A stretch of 64,000 nucleotides of DNA from Mucilaginibacter gossypii (GTDB taxonomy: Bacteria; Bacteroidota; Bacteroidia; Sphingobacteriales; Sphingobacteriaceae). A program made the translations under genes and the position numbers. The stretch covers positions 1 to 64,000 of the forward strand of contig NZ_FNCG01000008.1 of the NCBI RefSeq assembly GCF_900100945.1. Reading direction: 5' to 3'. Below, piece after piece: positions 34,778 through 43,879 of the stretch. Every line of letters begins with the position of its first letter. Position 1 is the stretch's first letter. Below the pieces are notes generated by a model, which was not told where the DNA came from, searched no databases, and worked only from the letters and a program-made list of their open reading frames with translations.

Positions 34778-36637
34778 ATGTCAGACATTATTCAGCTTTT
34801 ACCGGATGCCGTTGCCAACCAGATTGCCGCGGGCGAAGTAGTTCAGCGACCGGCTTCTGCGGTAAAGGAATTGGTTGAAAACGCTATTGACGCAGGTGCG
34901 GATAAGATACAGCTTATTATTAAAGATGCCGGTAAATCACTGATCCAGGTTATTGATAATGGCTGCGGCATGAGCCTTACCGACGCCCGCATGTGCTTTG
35001 AGCGTCATGCAACTTCAAAAATACGCAAGGCCGAAGATCTGTTCGCTATTCGTACCATGGGTTTCAGGGGCGAGGCCATGGCATCTATAGCGGCTATTGC
35101 CCAGGTAGAGCTGAAAACCCGCCGCCATGAAGACGAACTGGGCAGTTGTATAACTATTGAAGGCTCCGAAGTAATAAGCCAGGAACCATGTGCTGCCAAC
35201 GCGGGCACATCGATATCCATAAAAAACCTGTTTTATAATACCCCTGCCCGCCGTAATTTTTTAAAGAGCAACCCGGTAGAGATGCGCCATATTATTGACG
35301 AGTTTCAACGGGTGGCCTTGGCACATCCCGAAATTTTTTTCACCCTTCACCATGATAGCCAGGAAGTTTATCATTTGCCGGGCACCACACTTAAACAAAG
35401 AATAGTACACCTGTTTGGCAATAATTATAACCAGCGGCTGGTACCTGTTGAAGAAGATACAACCATTATTAAGCTGCGTGGATTTGTAGGGAAGCCCGAG
35501 TTTGCGCGCAAAACCCGTGGCGAACAGTTCTTTTTTGTAAACAATCGCTTCATCCGCGATTCGTACCTTAATCATGCTGTAACTACGGCGTTTGAAGAGC
35601 TATTGCCCGATGATTGTTTTCCGTTTTATGTGTTGTTCATCGATATCGACCCTTCAAAAATTGATATCAACGTACACCCAACCAAAACCGAGATCAAATA
35701 CCAGGATGAAAAGGCTATTTATGCCATAATCCGGTCGGCAGTGAAGCGGTCATTGGGCAGATATAATATTACGCCCAGCCTGGATTTTGACCAGGAAAAC
35801 AGTATCGAGCACCTGATAACCCCCAAGCCGTTTGAGGAGATCATCGCCCCTACTATTTCCTTTAATCCAAACTTTAACCCCTTTGCCGATAAAGCAGAAA
35901 AACCCAGGCAGGAGCATCCATTTTTAAGAGAGAGCGGGGGTTATAAAAAAGACCCTATTCCACAAAACTGGGATACTTTGTATGAGATCAGCAAAAAGGA
36001 AACCCTTTTTCAGCACGAGATCCACGAGGAAAAAACCATAGCGGTTGATGAGCAGGATGTAAGTAAACCAAGCGAGCGGCAACTGTTCCAGATCCATAAC
36101 CGGTTTATTCTGTCGCAAATAAAATCGGGCTTTATGCTCATTAACCAGCAGGCCGCGCATGAGCGTATTTTGTACGAACGCTTTTTACAGCAGCTGCAAA
36201 ATCATTCGGGGATGAGCCAGCAAAGCTTATTTCCGCAGTCGGTAACACTAAACGGTGCCGATTTTGAGTTATTGAAAGAGCTTTTGCCTGATATCCGGTC
36301 GCTGGGTTTTGATATCCGCGAATTTGGAAAAAACACCGTGGTCGTGGAGGGGATCCCGGCCGAACTGAACAACGTTGGCGAGCATGAGCTTTTAGAACAT
36401 TTACTGGAAGGTTTTAAAAACAATATGGCCATCCTTAAATTAGATAAACGGGATAACCTGGCCCGGTCACTGGCCCGTAACGGCGCTATTAAATCAGGAA
36501 CCAAGCTATCCCTGGAGGAAATGAACCAGCTTATCGACCAGCTTTTTGCCTGTGAATCACCTAACCAGGCATTGAATGGTAAGCCCGTAATCAGTACCTT
36601 TACGATGAACGAATTAATGGAACGATTTGAAAAATAG
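34778..36637 (+). CDS. mutL: DNA mismatch repair protein MutL
   Basis: A 619-aa MutL. The N-terminal GHKL ATPase is clear: IAAGEVVQRPASAVKELVENAIDAGA (in parts, residues 17-42), DNGCGM, and GFRGEAMASIAAI. The C-terminal dimerisation domain follows a linker at about 340-430. The endonuclease metal motif DQHA-x2-E-x4-E is changed here to N456-Q-Q-A-A-H-E462-R-I-L-Y-E467, so the first Asp and His are lost; the later CPHGRP-type motif is also absent. It may therefore act as a matchmaker rather than a nicking enzyme. Followed after 18 bases by rhomboid genes. Confidence 0.95.
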   Translation: MSDIIQLLPDAVANQIAAGEVVQRPASAVKELVENAIDAGADKIQLIIKDAGKSLIQVIDNGCGMSLTDARMCFERHATSKIRKAEDLFAIRTMGFRGEAMASIAAIAQVELKTRRHEDELGSCITIEGSEVISQEPCAANAGTSISIKNLFYNTPARRNFLKSNPVEMRHIIDEFQRVALAHPEIFFTLHHDSQEVYHLPGTTLKQRIVHLFGNNYNQRLVPVEEDTTIIKLRGFVGKPEFARKTRGEQFFFVNNRFIRDSYLNHAVTTAFEELLPDDCFPFYVLFIDIDPSKIDINVHPTKTEIKYQDEKAIYAIIRSAVKRSLGRYNITPSLDFDQENSIEHLITPKPFEEIIAPTISFNPNFNPFADKAEKPRQEHPFLRESGGYKKDPIPQNWDTLYEISKKETLFQHEIHEEKTIAVDEQDVSKPSERQLFQIHNRFILSQIKSGFMLINQQAAHERILYERFLQQLQNHSGMSQQSLFPQSVTLNGADFELLKELLPDIRSLGFDIREFGKNTVVVEGIPAELNNVGEHELLEHLLEGFKNNMAILKLDKRDNLARSLARNGAIKSGTKLSLEEMNQLIDQLFACESPNQALNGKPVISTFTMNELMERFEK

Positions 36638-36655
36638 CCCCAGGCTAAATTATAT

Positions 36656-37381
36656 ATGAACGGATACAATCAATCGCCTTTTGCTAACCTTACACCTGTT
36701 GTTAAAAACCTGTTGATTATAAATATAATATGCTTTTTGCCATTTGTATTGTTTGGGCAATTTTATGAGGCCAAAATAGTACCATTGTTAGGCGGCTTTT
36801 ATTTTAATTCGCCTTATTTCAAGCTATGGCAAATCATTACTTACATGTTCCTGCACGGGGGGTGGGGCCATATTTTCTTCAACATGTTTGCCTTGTTTTC
36901 TTTTGGCCCTATTGTAGAATATGCTATCGGCTCAAAAAAGTTTTTTAACCTCTATTTTTTATGCGGAATAGGGGCAATACTGTTTCAAATTGCGGTACAG
37001 GCCATAGAGGTGCATGGTATAACCGGCAGCTTTACCATTGCCCATCCCTCACTTCAGTCATCATATGCAGAATATGGCGAAAATGCTGAAAAACTTATTG
37101 ATATTTATGCGACACCGATTGTGGGGGCATCGGGAGCAATATTTGGTTTGCTGATTGCTTTTGGCATGCTGTTCCCAAATCTTGAACTGATGATATTGTT
37201 TATACCTGTGCCTATCAAGGCAAAATATATCATTCCTGTATATGTAGTGATAGAATTATTTTTAGGGGTAAAGCAATTTTCCGGAGATTCGGTGGCGCAT
37301 TTTGCACACCTTGGCGGTGCGCTTATCGGGTTTTTATTAGTTAAAATTTGGCGATTACAACGGCCAAACAATTTTTATTAA
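36656..37381 (+). CDS. Rhomboid intramembrane serine protease (first copy)
   Basis: A 241-aa protein with about six membrane helices. The catalytic Ser is S159 in GASGAIFG and the His is H218 in FAHLGGALIGF, the Ser-His dyad of rhomboids. The HGGWGHIFFNMFALFSFGP segment (about residues 62-80) supplies the conserved N/H on helix 2 and the partner Arg/Glu region. It cleaves transmembrane substrates within the inner membrane. It starts 18 bases after mutL and is followed by a second rhomboid gene, so all may share one transcript. Confidence 0.92.
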   Translation: MNGYNQSPFANLTPVVKNLLIINIICFLPFVLFGQFYEAKIVPLLGGFYFNSPYFKLWQIITYMFLHGGWGHIFFNMFALFSFGPIVEYAIGSKKFFNLYFLCGIGAILFQIAVQAIEVHGITGSFTIAHPSLQSSYAEYGENAEKLIDIYATPIVGASGAIFGLLIAFGMLFPNLELMILFIPVPIKAKYIIPVYVVIELFLGVKQFSGDSVAHFAHLGGALIGFLLVKIWRLQRPNNFY

Positions 37382-37414
37382 TAACAGTAGTTATCTTTGT
37401 AATACAGCTTTATT

Positions 37415-38287
37415 ATGAGCACCCTTTGGCAAAATATCCACTACAAAATGCTGCGCTCCGGCAATAGGCTGAACCTGCTTATCGGCATTAATGTGATTGT
37501 TTTTTTAGCTATCAGGATACCGGCAGTAGTTGAACAATTGCTGACTCATTTTGATAACAGCTCCATTTTATTTTACGCCAATAAGTATCTGAATATGCCG
37601 GCGTACCTGCCCGATTTGCTGAAGCGTTTTTGGACGCCTTTAACCTATATGTTCATGCATGCAGGTATACTTCATATCCTGTTCAATATGCTTTGGCTTT
37701 ATTGGATGGGGCAGATATTTGAAGAGTACCTTGGTAATAAACGTACTATAGGTTTATACTTAATGGGCGGCCTGGCCGGTGCTTTGTTATACCTGCTGGC
37801 CTTAAACCTGCTGCCTGCATTTACCAGTGCTAACGCTGCACAGAACAGTACTATTGTTGGTGCATCGGCCAGTGTTATGGCTATTGTTGTGGCAACAGCC
37901 ACACTGTTGCCCAACTACACCATATCATTAATTTTATTTGGGCCGGTAAAATTAAAATGGCTGGTATTTGTAATCCTGGTTATTGATTTTTTGGGTATAG
38001 TTGGTGCAAACGCGGGCGGCGAAATTGCACACCTGGGTGGTGCTTTAATGGGGTTTGTGTATATTAAGCAATTACAAAAAGGCCATGATTGGGTGGGCGG
38101 AATAGCCGGGCTGTTTAAACGGAAACCCAGGTTAAAAGTGGTTTCAAATAATATGGGCAAAAACGCATCCGACTACCCGCGCCAGGAAGAAGTTGACCGT
38201 ATTTTAGACAAAATATCGCAATCGGGCTATAATAGCTTAAGCAAACAGGAGCGGGAAATTTTATCGCGTGCAAGCAAACAGGAATAA
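37415..38287 (+). CDS. Rhomboid protease (second copy) with cytoplasmic tail
   Basis: A 290-aa paralogue of the preceding gene. The active-site serine is in VGASASVMAI and the His in IAHLGGALMGF. The helix-2 motif is HAGILHILFNMLWLYWMG. Unlike the first copy it carries a 60-residue soluble tail rich in Lys, Asp and Gln ending ILSRASKQE, resembling the C-terminal tail domain found in Bacteroidota rhomboids. Starts 33 bases after the first copy. Tandem copies may act on different substrates. Confidence 0.92.
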   Translation: MSTLWQNIHYKMLRSGNRLNLLIGINVIVFLAIRIPAVVEQLLTHFDNSSILFYANKYLNMPAYLPDLLKRFWTPLTYMFMHAGILHILFNMLWLYWMGQIFEEYLGNKRTIGLYLMGGLAGALLYLLALNLLPAFTSANAAQNSTIVGASASVMAIVVATATLLPNYTISLILFGPVKLKWLVFVILVIDFLGIVGANAGGEIAHLGGALMGFVYIKQLQKGHDWVGGIAGLFKRKPRLKVVSNNMGKNASDYPRQEEVDRILDKISQSGYNSLSKQEREILSRASKQE

Positions 38288-39397
38288 ATGATAAAAAAAA
38301 AGCAAAGTATTTTTAGCAGGGTGTTGTTATGGATAAACCTGTTTTTCTGTTTTGCTTTACTAATAGGATATTTAGCCCCCTCGGTTGATCCGCGCAAGTA
38401 TTGGTTATTCGCTTTCTTCGGCCTTGCCTATCCTCCTATACTGCTGGTTAATATAATCATGATGCTGTATTGGCTGCTGCGCAAGCGCTGGCAGTTTTTA
38501 TTTTCGCTGGTCAGTATTTTAATTGGCTGGGGAGTACTTAATAACAATATCGGGTTCAGATTTAAATCAAGTTTTTCGTTGCCCCCCGGGCTCAACGTTG
38601 TACATGTCATGACGTACAACGTGCATAACTTTAAACATTTTGGCTTCAATAACGATATATCAACCAAGCATGAAATCCTGGAGATCATCAATAATGAGCA
38701 GCCGGATGTGATAGGGTTCCAGGAGTTTTATACCCGAAATAAAGGGCAGTATGAAACACGCGATTCGATCAACAAAATATTAGGCAGCAATAACTTTTAC
38801 TTTGAACCCTTTAGTTTTAACAGCCGCGAAGCCATTGGCATGGCTATCTTTTCGAAATTCCCTATTCTATCAAGAGGGATGATCCGCCTTGCGGCCGACA
38901 GAACATCTGGCAACCAGTGCTTATATGCTGATATAAAAAAGGGGGATAAAATTTTCAGGTATTATAATATCCACCTGCAATCCATCAATTTTGACCCCGA
39001 TGATTATAAATATATCGACAGCGTATCAAAAAAAGGAAAAACCGACATTAAATCAACCAAGCGCCTGGGGAGCAAGCTTAAAATAGCTTTTATGAAAAGG
39101 GCCGAGCAGGTTTTTAAAGTAAAGGCGCATGCTGCCCAATGTCCATATCCTTATATTATAGCCGGTGATTTTAATGATACCCCATCGTCATTCGCGGTTA
39201 ACCAAATGGCCAAAGGCTTAAACAATTCATTCCGCGAAAAGGGATCAGGCTTAGGGCGCACATATAACGGCGACTTTCCCAATTACCAGATAGATTACAT
39301 TATGAGCAGCCCGCAATTCTCAGTTTTCAACTACAAGGTGATCGAGAAAAAACTTTCAGACCATTATCCTTTACGCAGCGATCTCGTACTGAATTAA
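38288..39397 (+). CDS. Membrane-anchored endonuclease/exonuclease/phosphatase family protein
   Basis: A 369-aa protein. The first 100 residues hold three hydrophobic helices; the rest is an EEP catalytic domain. Catalytic motifs in order: MTYNVHNF (Asn), GFQEFYTR (Glu, metal ligand), IAGDFNDTPSS (Asp and Asn), DYIMSS and LSDHYPLRSDL (terminal His). Family members cleave DNA, RNA or phosphoesters such as sphingomyelin or inositides. The gene starts directly after the rhomboid stop. The orientation suggests that the catalytic part faces the periplasm or cytoplasm, not settled by sequence. Confidence 0.88.
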   Translation: MIKKKQSIFSRVLLWINLFFCFALLIGYLAPSVDPRKYWLFAFFGLAYPPILLVNIIMMLYWLLRKRWQFLFSLVSILIGWGVLNNNIGFRFKSSFSLPPGLNVVHVMTYNVHNFKHFGFNNDISTKHEILEIINNEQPDVIGFQEFYTRNKGQYETRDSINKILGSNNFYFEPFSFNSREAIGMAIFSKFPILSRGMIRLAADRTSGNQCLYADIKKGDKIFRYYNIHLQSINFDPDDYKYIDSVSKKGKTDIKSTKRLGSKLKIAFMKRAEQVFKVKAHAAQCPYPYIIAGDFNDTPSSFAVNQMAKGLNNSFREKGSGLGRTYNGDFPNYQIDYIMSSPQFSVFNYKVIEKKLSDHYPLRSDLVLN

Positions 39398-39471
39398 CAT
39401 AGGTCATTGCTCTTCGTTTGTAAAAATAAACCTGAAAGCCGGCAGGCAGTAACTTAAAATTGAAAAAATCG

Positions 39472-39479
39472 TAAGTTTG
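39472..39479 (+). promoter_or_regulatory. -7 promoter box of cysS
   Basis: TAAGTTTG matches TAnnTTTG and ends 5 bases before the cysS ATG. With hisS and rnhB this is the third housekeeping gene here with a near-leaderless arrangement. Confidence 0.45.
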
Positions 39480-39484
39480 CGCTC

Positions 39485-40951
39485 ATGCAACAAAATTTGT
39501 TTGTTTACAACACTTTAACCCGTAAAAAAGAATTATTTAAGCCCATTAACACGCCGCATGTTGGCATGTATGTTTGCGGGCCTACTGTTTATAGTGATGT
39601 TCACTTAGGCAACTGCCGTACTTATATATCTTTCGACCTTATGTTCAGGTACCTTACAGCTATTGGCTACAAGGTGCGCTACGTGCGTAATGTGACCGAT
39701 GCGGGCCACCTTGAAGGTGATGCCGGCGACGAGGGTGAAGACAAAATTGCAAAAAAGGCCAAGCTTGCACAGCTTGAGCCAATGGAGATAGTGCAAAAAT
39801 ACACCGTTGGCTTCAGGGATGTGATGAGGATCCTAAACAACCTGCCGCCAAGCATTGAGCCCACAGCTACCGGCCATATTATTGAGCAGATAGAAATGGT
39901 GAAGGAAATACTTGCCAGGGGCTATGCTTACGAGGTAGATGGTACCATTTATTTTGATGTTGAAAAATATAACAAAAGCCAGGATTATGGCATATTAAGC
40001 GGCCGTAATCTCGAAGATCTTTTAAATAATACCCGCACACTTGGCGGTCAGCAGGAAAAACATGGTAAGCTTGATTTTGCCCTGTGGATAAAAGCCAAAC
40101 CCGAACACCTGATGAAATGGCCTTCGCCATGGGGTGTGGGCTTTCCGGGCTGGCACCTGGAATGCTCGGCCATGAGCCAGAAATACCTGGGCAGCCACTT
40201 TGACATTCATGGCGGCGGGATTGATCTTGTGCCAACGCACCATACCAATGAAATTGCCCAAAACGTAGCTTGCTGCGGTACCAACCCGGCTAATTACTGG
40301 GTGCATACCAATATGCTTACGGTAAACGGCCAAAAAATGTCGAAATCATTAGGTAACAGCTTTCTGCCGCATGAACTGTTCAGCGGTGAAAATTCGATAC
40401 TAAATAAAGGCTACAGCCCCATGACGGTAAGGTTTTTCATGCTGCAGGCCCATTACCGTAGTACGCTTGATTTTGGCAACGAGGCTATGGAGGCATCCGA
40501 AAAAGGGTTTAAACGCCTTATAAACGCCTTCACCCTGCTTACCGATGGATTAAAAGCCTCTGCCACTACCGAAGTTGAAATAGCACCATTAATGGAGCGT
40601 TGCTATGCGGCTATGAACGATGATTTTAACAGCCCGGTTTTAATAGCCGAGCTTTTTGAAGCATCGCGCATTATCAATTCGGTATATGATGGTAAATTGA
40701 AAATTGATGCCGCTAACCTTGAACAGTTAACCGCGCTTATGAATTTATTTGTGGTTGATGTACTGGGTTTACAAAATGAGCAGGCGGCTAATGACGATCT
40801 GCCAAAGGTGTTAAACTTTATTGTCGATCTGCGCAGCGGTGCTAAAGCCAATAAGGATTATGCCACGTCGGATAAGATCCGTGATGGTTTATCACAGATA
40901 GGTTTCCAGCTAAAAGATAGTAAAGAAGGTACCACCTGGAGCAAAGCCTGA
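39485..40951 (+). CDS. cysS: Cysteinyl-tRNA synthetase
   Basis: A 488-aa class I synthetase. It starts MQQNLFVYNTLTRKKELFKP. The HIGH-like motif is in YVCGPTVYSDVHLGNCRTY (residue about 38), with the first zinc Cys; further zinc ligands are in GWHLECSAMS and the GGGIDLVPTHHTNE stretch. The KMSKS loop is GQKMSKSLGN (about 282). The anticodon-binding DALR-like part is C-terminal. Length and layout fit the family. It converges with a minus-strand secreted protein gene that ends only 15 bases away. Confidence 0.96.
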   Translation: MQQNLFVYNTLTRKKELFKPINTPHVGMYVCGPTVYSDVHLGNCRTYISFDLMFRYLTAIGYKVRYVRNVTDAGHLEGDAGDEGEDKIAKKAKLAQLEPMEIVQKYTVGFRDVMRILNNLPPSIEPTATGHIIEQIEMVKEILARGYAYEVDGTIYFDVEKYNKSQDYGILSGRNLEDLLNNTRTLGGQQEKHGKLDFALWIKAKPEHLMKWPSPWGVGFPGWHLECSAMSQKYLGSHFDIHGGGIDLVPTHHTNEIAQNVACCGTNPANYWVHTNMLTVNGQKMSKSLGNSFLPHELFSGENSILNKGYSPMTVRFFMLQAHYRSTLDFGNEAMEASEKGFKRLINAFTLLTDGLKASATTEVEIAPLMERCYAAMNDDFNSPVLIAELFEASRIINSVYDGKLKIDAANLEQLTALMNLFVVDVLGLQNEQAANDDLPKVLNFIVDLRSGAKANKDYATSDKIRDGLSQIGFQLKDSKEGTTWSKA

Positions 40952-40966
40952 TAACAGGCCATGATT

Positions 40967-41641
40967 TTAAAGTGAGTTGTAGTAGCTGAATAATTTAGCT
41001 AAGGCAGCATCGCTTTTGAAATTAACTTTGTTGGTTTTGATATACTCCTGCATTTTATCGCCCTTGTCGCTCATTGCTGCGAGGATGGTTTTTTGCGACG
41101 GCCGGACCCGGGTCATTTGGTTATTGGCAAAAAGGTAATAGCTGTTGGCCGTCATGAAGGTTTTGGTGGTTACCTGCGAAGCAAAACCCGTTGACTCAAG
41201 TACTTTTTTCTTGTAATAACGGAGCAGTTTTACCCTTCCGTCTCCCACTACCTGGTAAAAAGTTTTTGGGGTTTGATCATCCACAGCCGGGAAGCCGCTG
41301 CTAAAGTTCATATCCGTTTGGTCACTTTCTTCAAGCGCAATGCCTTTTACTGAAAAACCCTTCACCGGGTCAACAAAGGCCTGTACCGATGAATCCCGGG
41401 GGCTCTTAAATAAAAGTTCATCCGCGTAAATATTATAGTTCAATATTGCATTAGCTGTTTTGCCGTTAACGAAATAAACAGTGCCATTCAGCCAGTTATC
41501 AGTAAGGAGGGCGCTGCCTTGTATGCCATCATTGGTTTTAAGATAATATGGACGGCCGGTATAGTCAGAAAGATATTGCGCTTTTGCCTTTACACACAGC
41601 AATAAAAGTACAAATACGCAGTATAGCTTATACTTTTTCAT
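40967..41641 (-). CDS. Secreted protein of unknown function
   Basis: A 224-aa protein with a signal peptide (MKKYKLYCVFVLLLLCVKAKAQ). The mature part begins YLSDYTGRPYYLK. It seems largely beta-rich and has the helical end DKGDKMQEYIKTNKVNFKSDAALAKLF (in parts), a segment also common in Bacteroidota secreted hypothetical proteins. I do not recognise an enzyme motif. It is a single gene, convergent with cysS. Confidence 0.8.
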   Translation of the reverse strand: MKKYKLYCVFVLLLLCVKAKAQYLSDYTGRPYYLKTNDGIQGSALLTDNWLNGTVYFVNGKTANAILNYNIYADELLFKSPRDSSVQAFVDPVKGFSVKGIALEESDQTDMNFSSGFPAVDDQTPKTFYQVVGDGRVKLLRYYKKKVLESTGFASQVTTKTFMTANSYYLFANNQMTRVRPSQKTILAAMSDKGDKMQEYIKTNKVNFKSDAALAKLFSYYNSL

Positions 41642-41918
41642 TAAAGCAATTTATATTGATTTAAACAAAAACAGGTTAATTGGGTTATGAAGTTAAGTGT
41701 TTTTTTATTCAACTTCATTATTAAGTAAATTTAAATATTTACGCGTATTTTATATGATCAAACCCGCGCTCTGCAATTATTTGCCCATATCTTCGTTTCA
41801 GGATAAAACAAAAATAATGCAATTGTTAAATTATGCTATGCTGTATAATGCATTTTGACTATTGCGTTTCCGACTTAAAATTTATTACTAAATTGCTCCC
41901 TAAAACCCGAATATAAAT

Positions 41919-42782
41919 ATGAAGAAAATAATATTAGCTGCTACATTTATTGGTTATAGTGCTTTTGCCCTGGCGCAGGACGCTGTTAATGTAAACAAGG
42001 TAGTTAGTGTTGAACAAGCTTTTGATAAGTTAGTTGAACGTAAAGGAATAAAAGATGGTTTCCTGGCAGTTGCCGATCCAGATGGCATCATATTTAAGCC
42101 CGATGTAGTAAAGATTGTTGATTTTTATAGTAAGATTGATAAACAGGCCGGCAAGCTTAGCTGGCAGCCCAAATTTGCCCGGATCTCGGCCAATGGCGAC
42201 CTGGCTTTCACCGCGGGCCCCTATGTATATCAAAACGGCAAAACTGATGATGATAAGGTGTTTGGCGATTACGTATCTATCTGGCGTACTAACGCCGATG
42301 GTAAATTAAAGTTACTCATCGACCTTGGTATCCAGCATCCTGAAGCTGAGGAAGAAGTTGTTACCGATTTTAAAGAGCCCGACCCGGCGCACCGTTCAGG
42401 CCCAAGTAAGGATCCATTCGGCGCCAAAAATGTTATTATTGGTACCGATAAAACATTTAATCATGGGTTAACATTGTCGGCTATGGCCAGCTATAAGGAG
42501 TTTTTAAGCCCCGAAGGCCGCTATTATTTCCCCGGCTTTCCGCCAATGACGGGAACCGATGTGGTGATGAAATTTATCAATAACGAAGCCATCAGCATCA
42601 CTGCCGAAACTACCGATGGTGGCCGCGCCGCGAGTAATGACCTTGCTTATACCTATGGTCACGCCCGCATTACCAAAGGCAATGTTGTAGGCAACTACAA
42701 TTATGTAAGGGTTTGGGAAATTGACAAAACAAAAAAATGGAATATCCTTCTTGAGATTTTCTCACCTATTGAGAATGAATAA
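41919..42782 (+). CDS. Secreted protein with two NTF2/SnoaL-like halves (DUF4440-like)
   Basis: A 287-aa exported protein; signal peptide residues 1-19 (ending ALAQ). The sequence divides into two related halves: VEQAFDKLVERKGIKDGFLAVADPDGIIFKP and, later, SYKEFLSPEGRYYFPGFPPMTG, each followed by strands with FTAGPYVYQ or YTYGHARIT and a final tryptophan (SIWRT, RVWEI). This is the pattern of tandem NTF2-fold (DUF4440) proteins. The pocket ligand is unknown. It is followed by a nested inverted repeat. Confidence 0.8.
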   Translation: MKKIILAATFIGYSAFALAQDAVNVNKVVSVEQAFDKLVERKGIKDGFLAVADPDGIIFKPDVVKIVDFYSKIDKQAGKLSWQPKFARISANGDLAFTAGPYVYQNGKTDDDKVFGDYVSIWRTNADGKLKLLIDLGIQHPEAEEEVVTDFKEPDPAHRSGPSKDPFGAKNVIIGTDKTFNHGLTLSAMASYKEFLSPEGRYYFPGFPPMTGTDVVMKFINNEAISITAETTDGGRAASNDLAYTYGHARITKGNVVGNYNYVRVWEIDKTKKWNILLEIFSPIENE

Positions 42783-42784
42783 CC

Positions 42785-42913
42785 ATTGTCTGAATCAGAA
42801 TTTGCAGAATTTTAAAATTAACAGAATAAAAAAGGCCTTGTAAACTAAATTACAGGGCCTTTCTTTTGACATTCTAAAAATTCTTTAATTCTGCAAATTC
42901 TGATTCAGACAAT
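42785..42913. repeat. Nested inverted repeat with inner terminator
   Basis: Outer arms of 27 bp match perfectly (42785-42811 and 42887-42913, beginning ATTGTCTGAATCAGAATTTG). Inside lies a terminator-like hairpin, AAAGGCC...GGGCCTTT (about 42831-42862). The element fills the whole gap between convergent genes and its right arm touches the stop codon of the MoxR gene. It can end transcription from both sides. Confidence 0.8.
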
Positions 42914-43875
42914 CAAAACAACTGCTCAATAATATCAGCTGCTGATAAGCCTTCGGCTTCTGCATGATAGCTGCGCACTATACGGTGGCTTAAAATAGGT
43001 TTGGCCACTGCCTGTACATCTTCAATATCGGGCGAGTATTTACCGTTAAGTACCGCGTGGCATTTAGCACCTAATACTAAAAATTGCGATGCCCTTGGTC
43101 CTGCGCCCCAGCTTAGCAAACGGTTAATTTGTGGTGTGGCAAACTCGCTGTTTGGACGGGTTTTGGACACCAGTTTCACCGCGTACTCCATCACATTATC
43201 GGTAACCGGAATATTGCGCACCAGTTGCTGAAAATAGATGATCTGCTGGGCATTTAATATTTTATTTACTTCTGCTTTATTAGTACTGGTGGTGTTTTTA
43301 ACAACCAGCAGTTCCTCTTTAAATGAAGGATAGCTGAGCGCTACGTTAAACATAAACCTGTCCAGCTGTGCTTCGGGCAGTGGATAAGTACCTTCCTGCT
43401 CAATAGGGTTTTGGGTAGCCAATACAAAAAAGGGCTGTGCAAGTTTGTGTGTTACGCCTGCTGCGGTAACCGCTTTTTCCTGCATGGCCTCAAGCAGGGC
43501 TGCCTGCGTTTTTGGCGGTGTACGGTTTATCTCATCGGCCAGGATAATGTTTGAAAAAACCGGGCCGTGGATAAATTTAAAATTGCGGTCCTCACCTAAT
43601 ATTTCAGAGCCAATGATGTCTGAAGGCATCAGGTCGGGCGTAAACTGGATCCTTTTAAAGTCAAGGTCAAGCACCTGCGATACCGTTTGCACCAGCAGGG
43701 TTTTTGCAAGCCCGGGCACACCAACCAATAAACAATGCCCGTTACTGAAAATAGAGATCAGCACAAATTTTATCACTTCATCTTGGCCTACTATTACTTT
43801 ACCTATTTCGGCACGTATTTGCTGGTAGGCCTGTTTTAAAGCGTTTGCGGCTTCTACATCAGAGCTGTGTTGCAT
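42913..43875 (-). CDS. MoxR-family AAA+ ATPase
   Basis: A 320-aa ATPase. The Walker A motif is GVPGLAKT (about residue 53), Walker B is IILADEINRTPPKTQAALLEAMQE (about 117, in parts), and the sensor region ATQNPIEQEGTYPLPEAQLDRF is typical of MoxR. The C-terminal lid is helical. MoxR proteins act as chaperones that help assemble metal-containing or VWA-domain complexes. It follows a SurA-like PPIase gene by 4 bases; the usual DUF58 and VWA genes are not seen next to it, so the role here may be in cell-envelope folding. Confidence 0.93.
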   Translation of the reverse strand: MQHSSDVEAANALKQAYQQIRAEIGKVIVGQDEVIKFVLISIFSNGHCLLVGVPGLAKTLLVQTVSQVLDLDFKRIQFTPDLMPSDIIGSEILGEDRNFKFIHGPVFSNIILADEINRTPPKTQAALLEAMQEKAVTAAGVTHKLAQPFFVLATQNPIEQEGTYPLPEAQLDRFMFNVALSYPSFKEELLVVKNTTSTNKAEVNKILNAQQIIYFQQLVRNIPVTDNVMEYAVKLVSKTRPNSEFATPQINRLLSWGAGPRASQFLVLGAKCHAVLNGKYSPDIEDVQAVAKPILSHRIVRSYHAEAEGLSAADIIEQLF

Positions 43876-43879
43876 AAAA

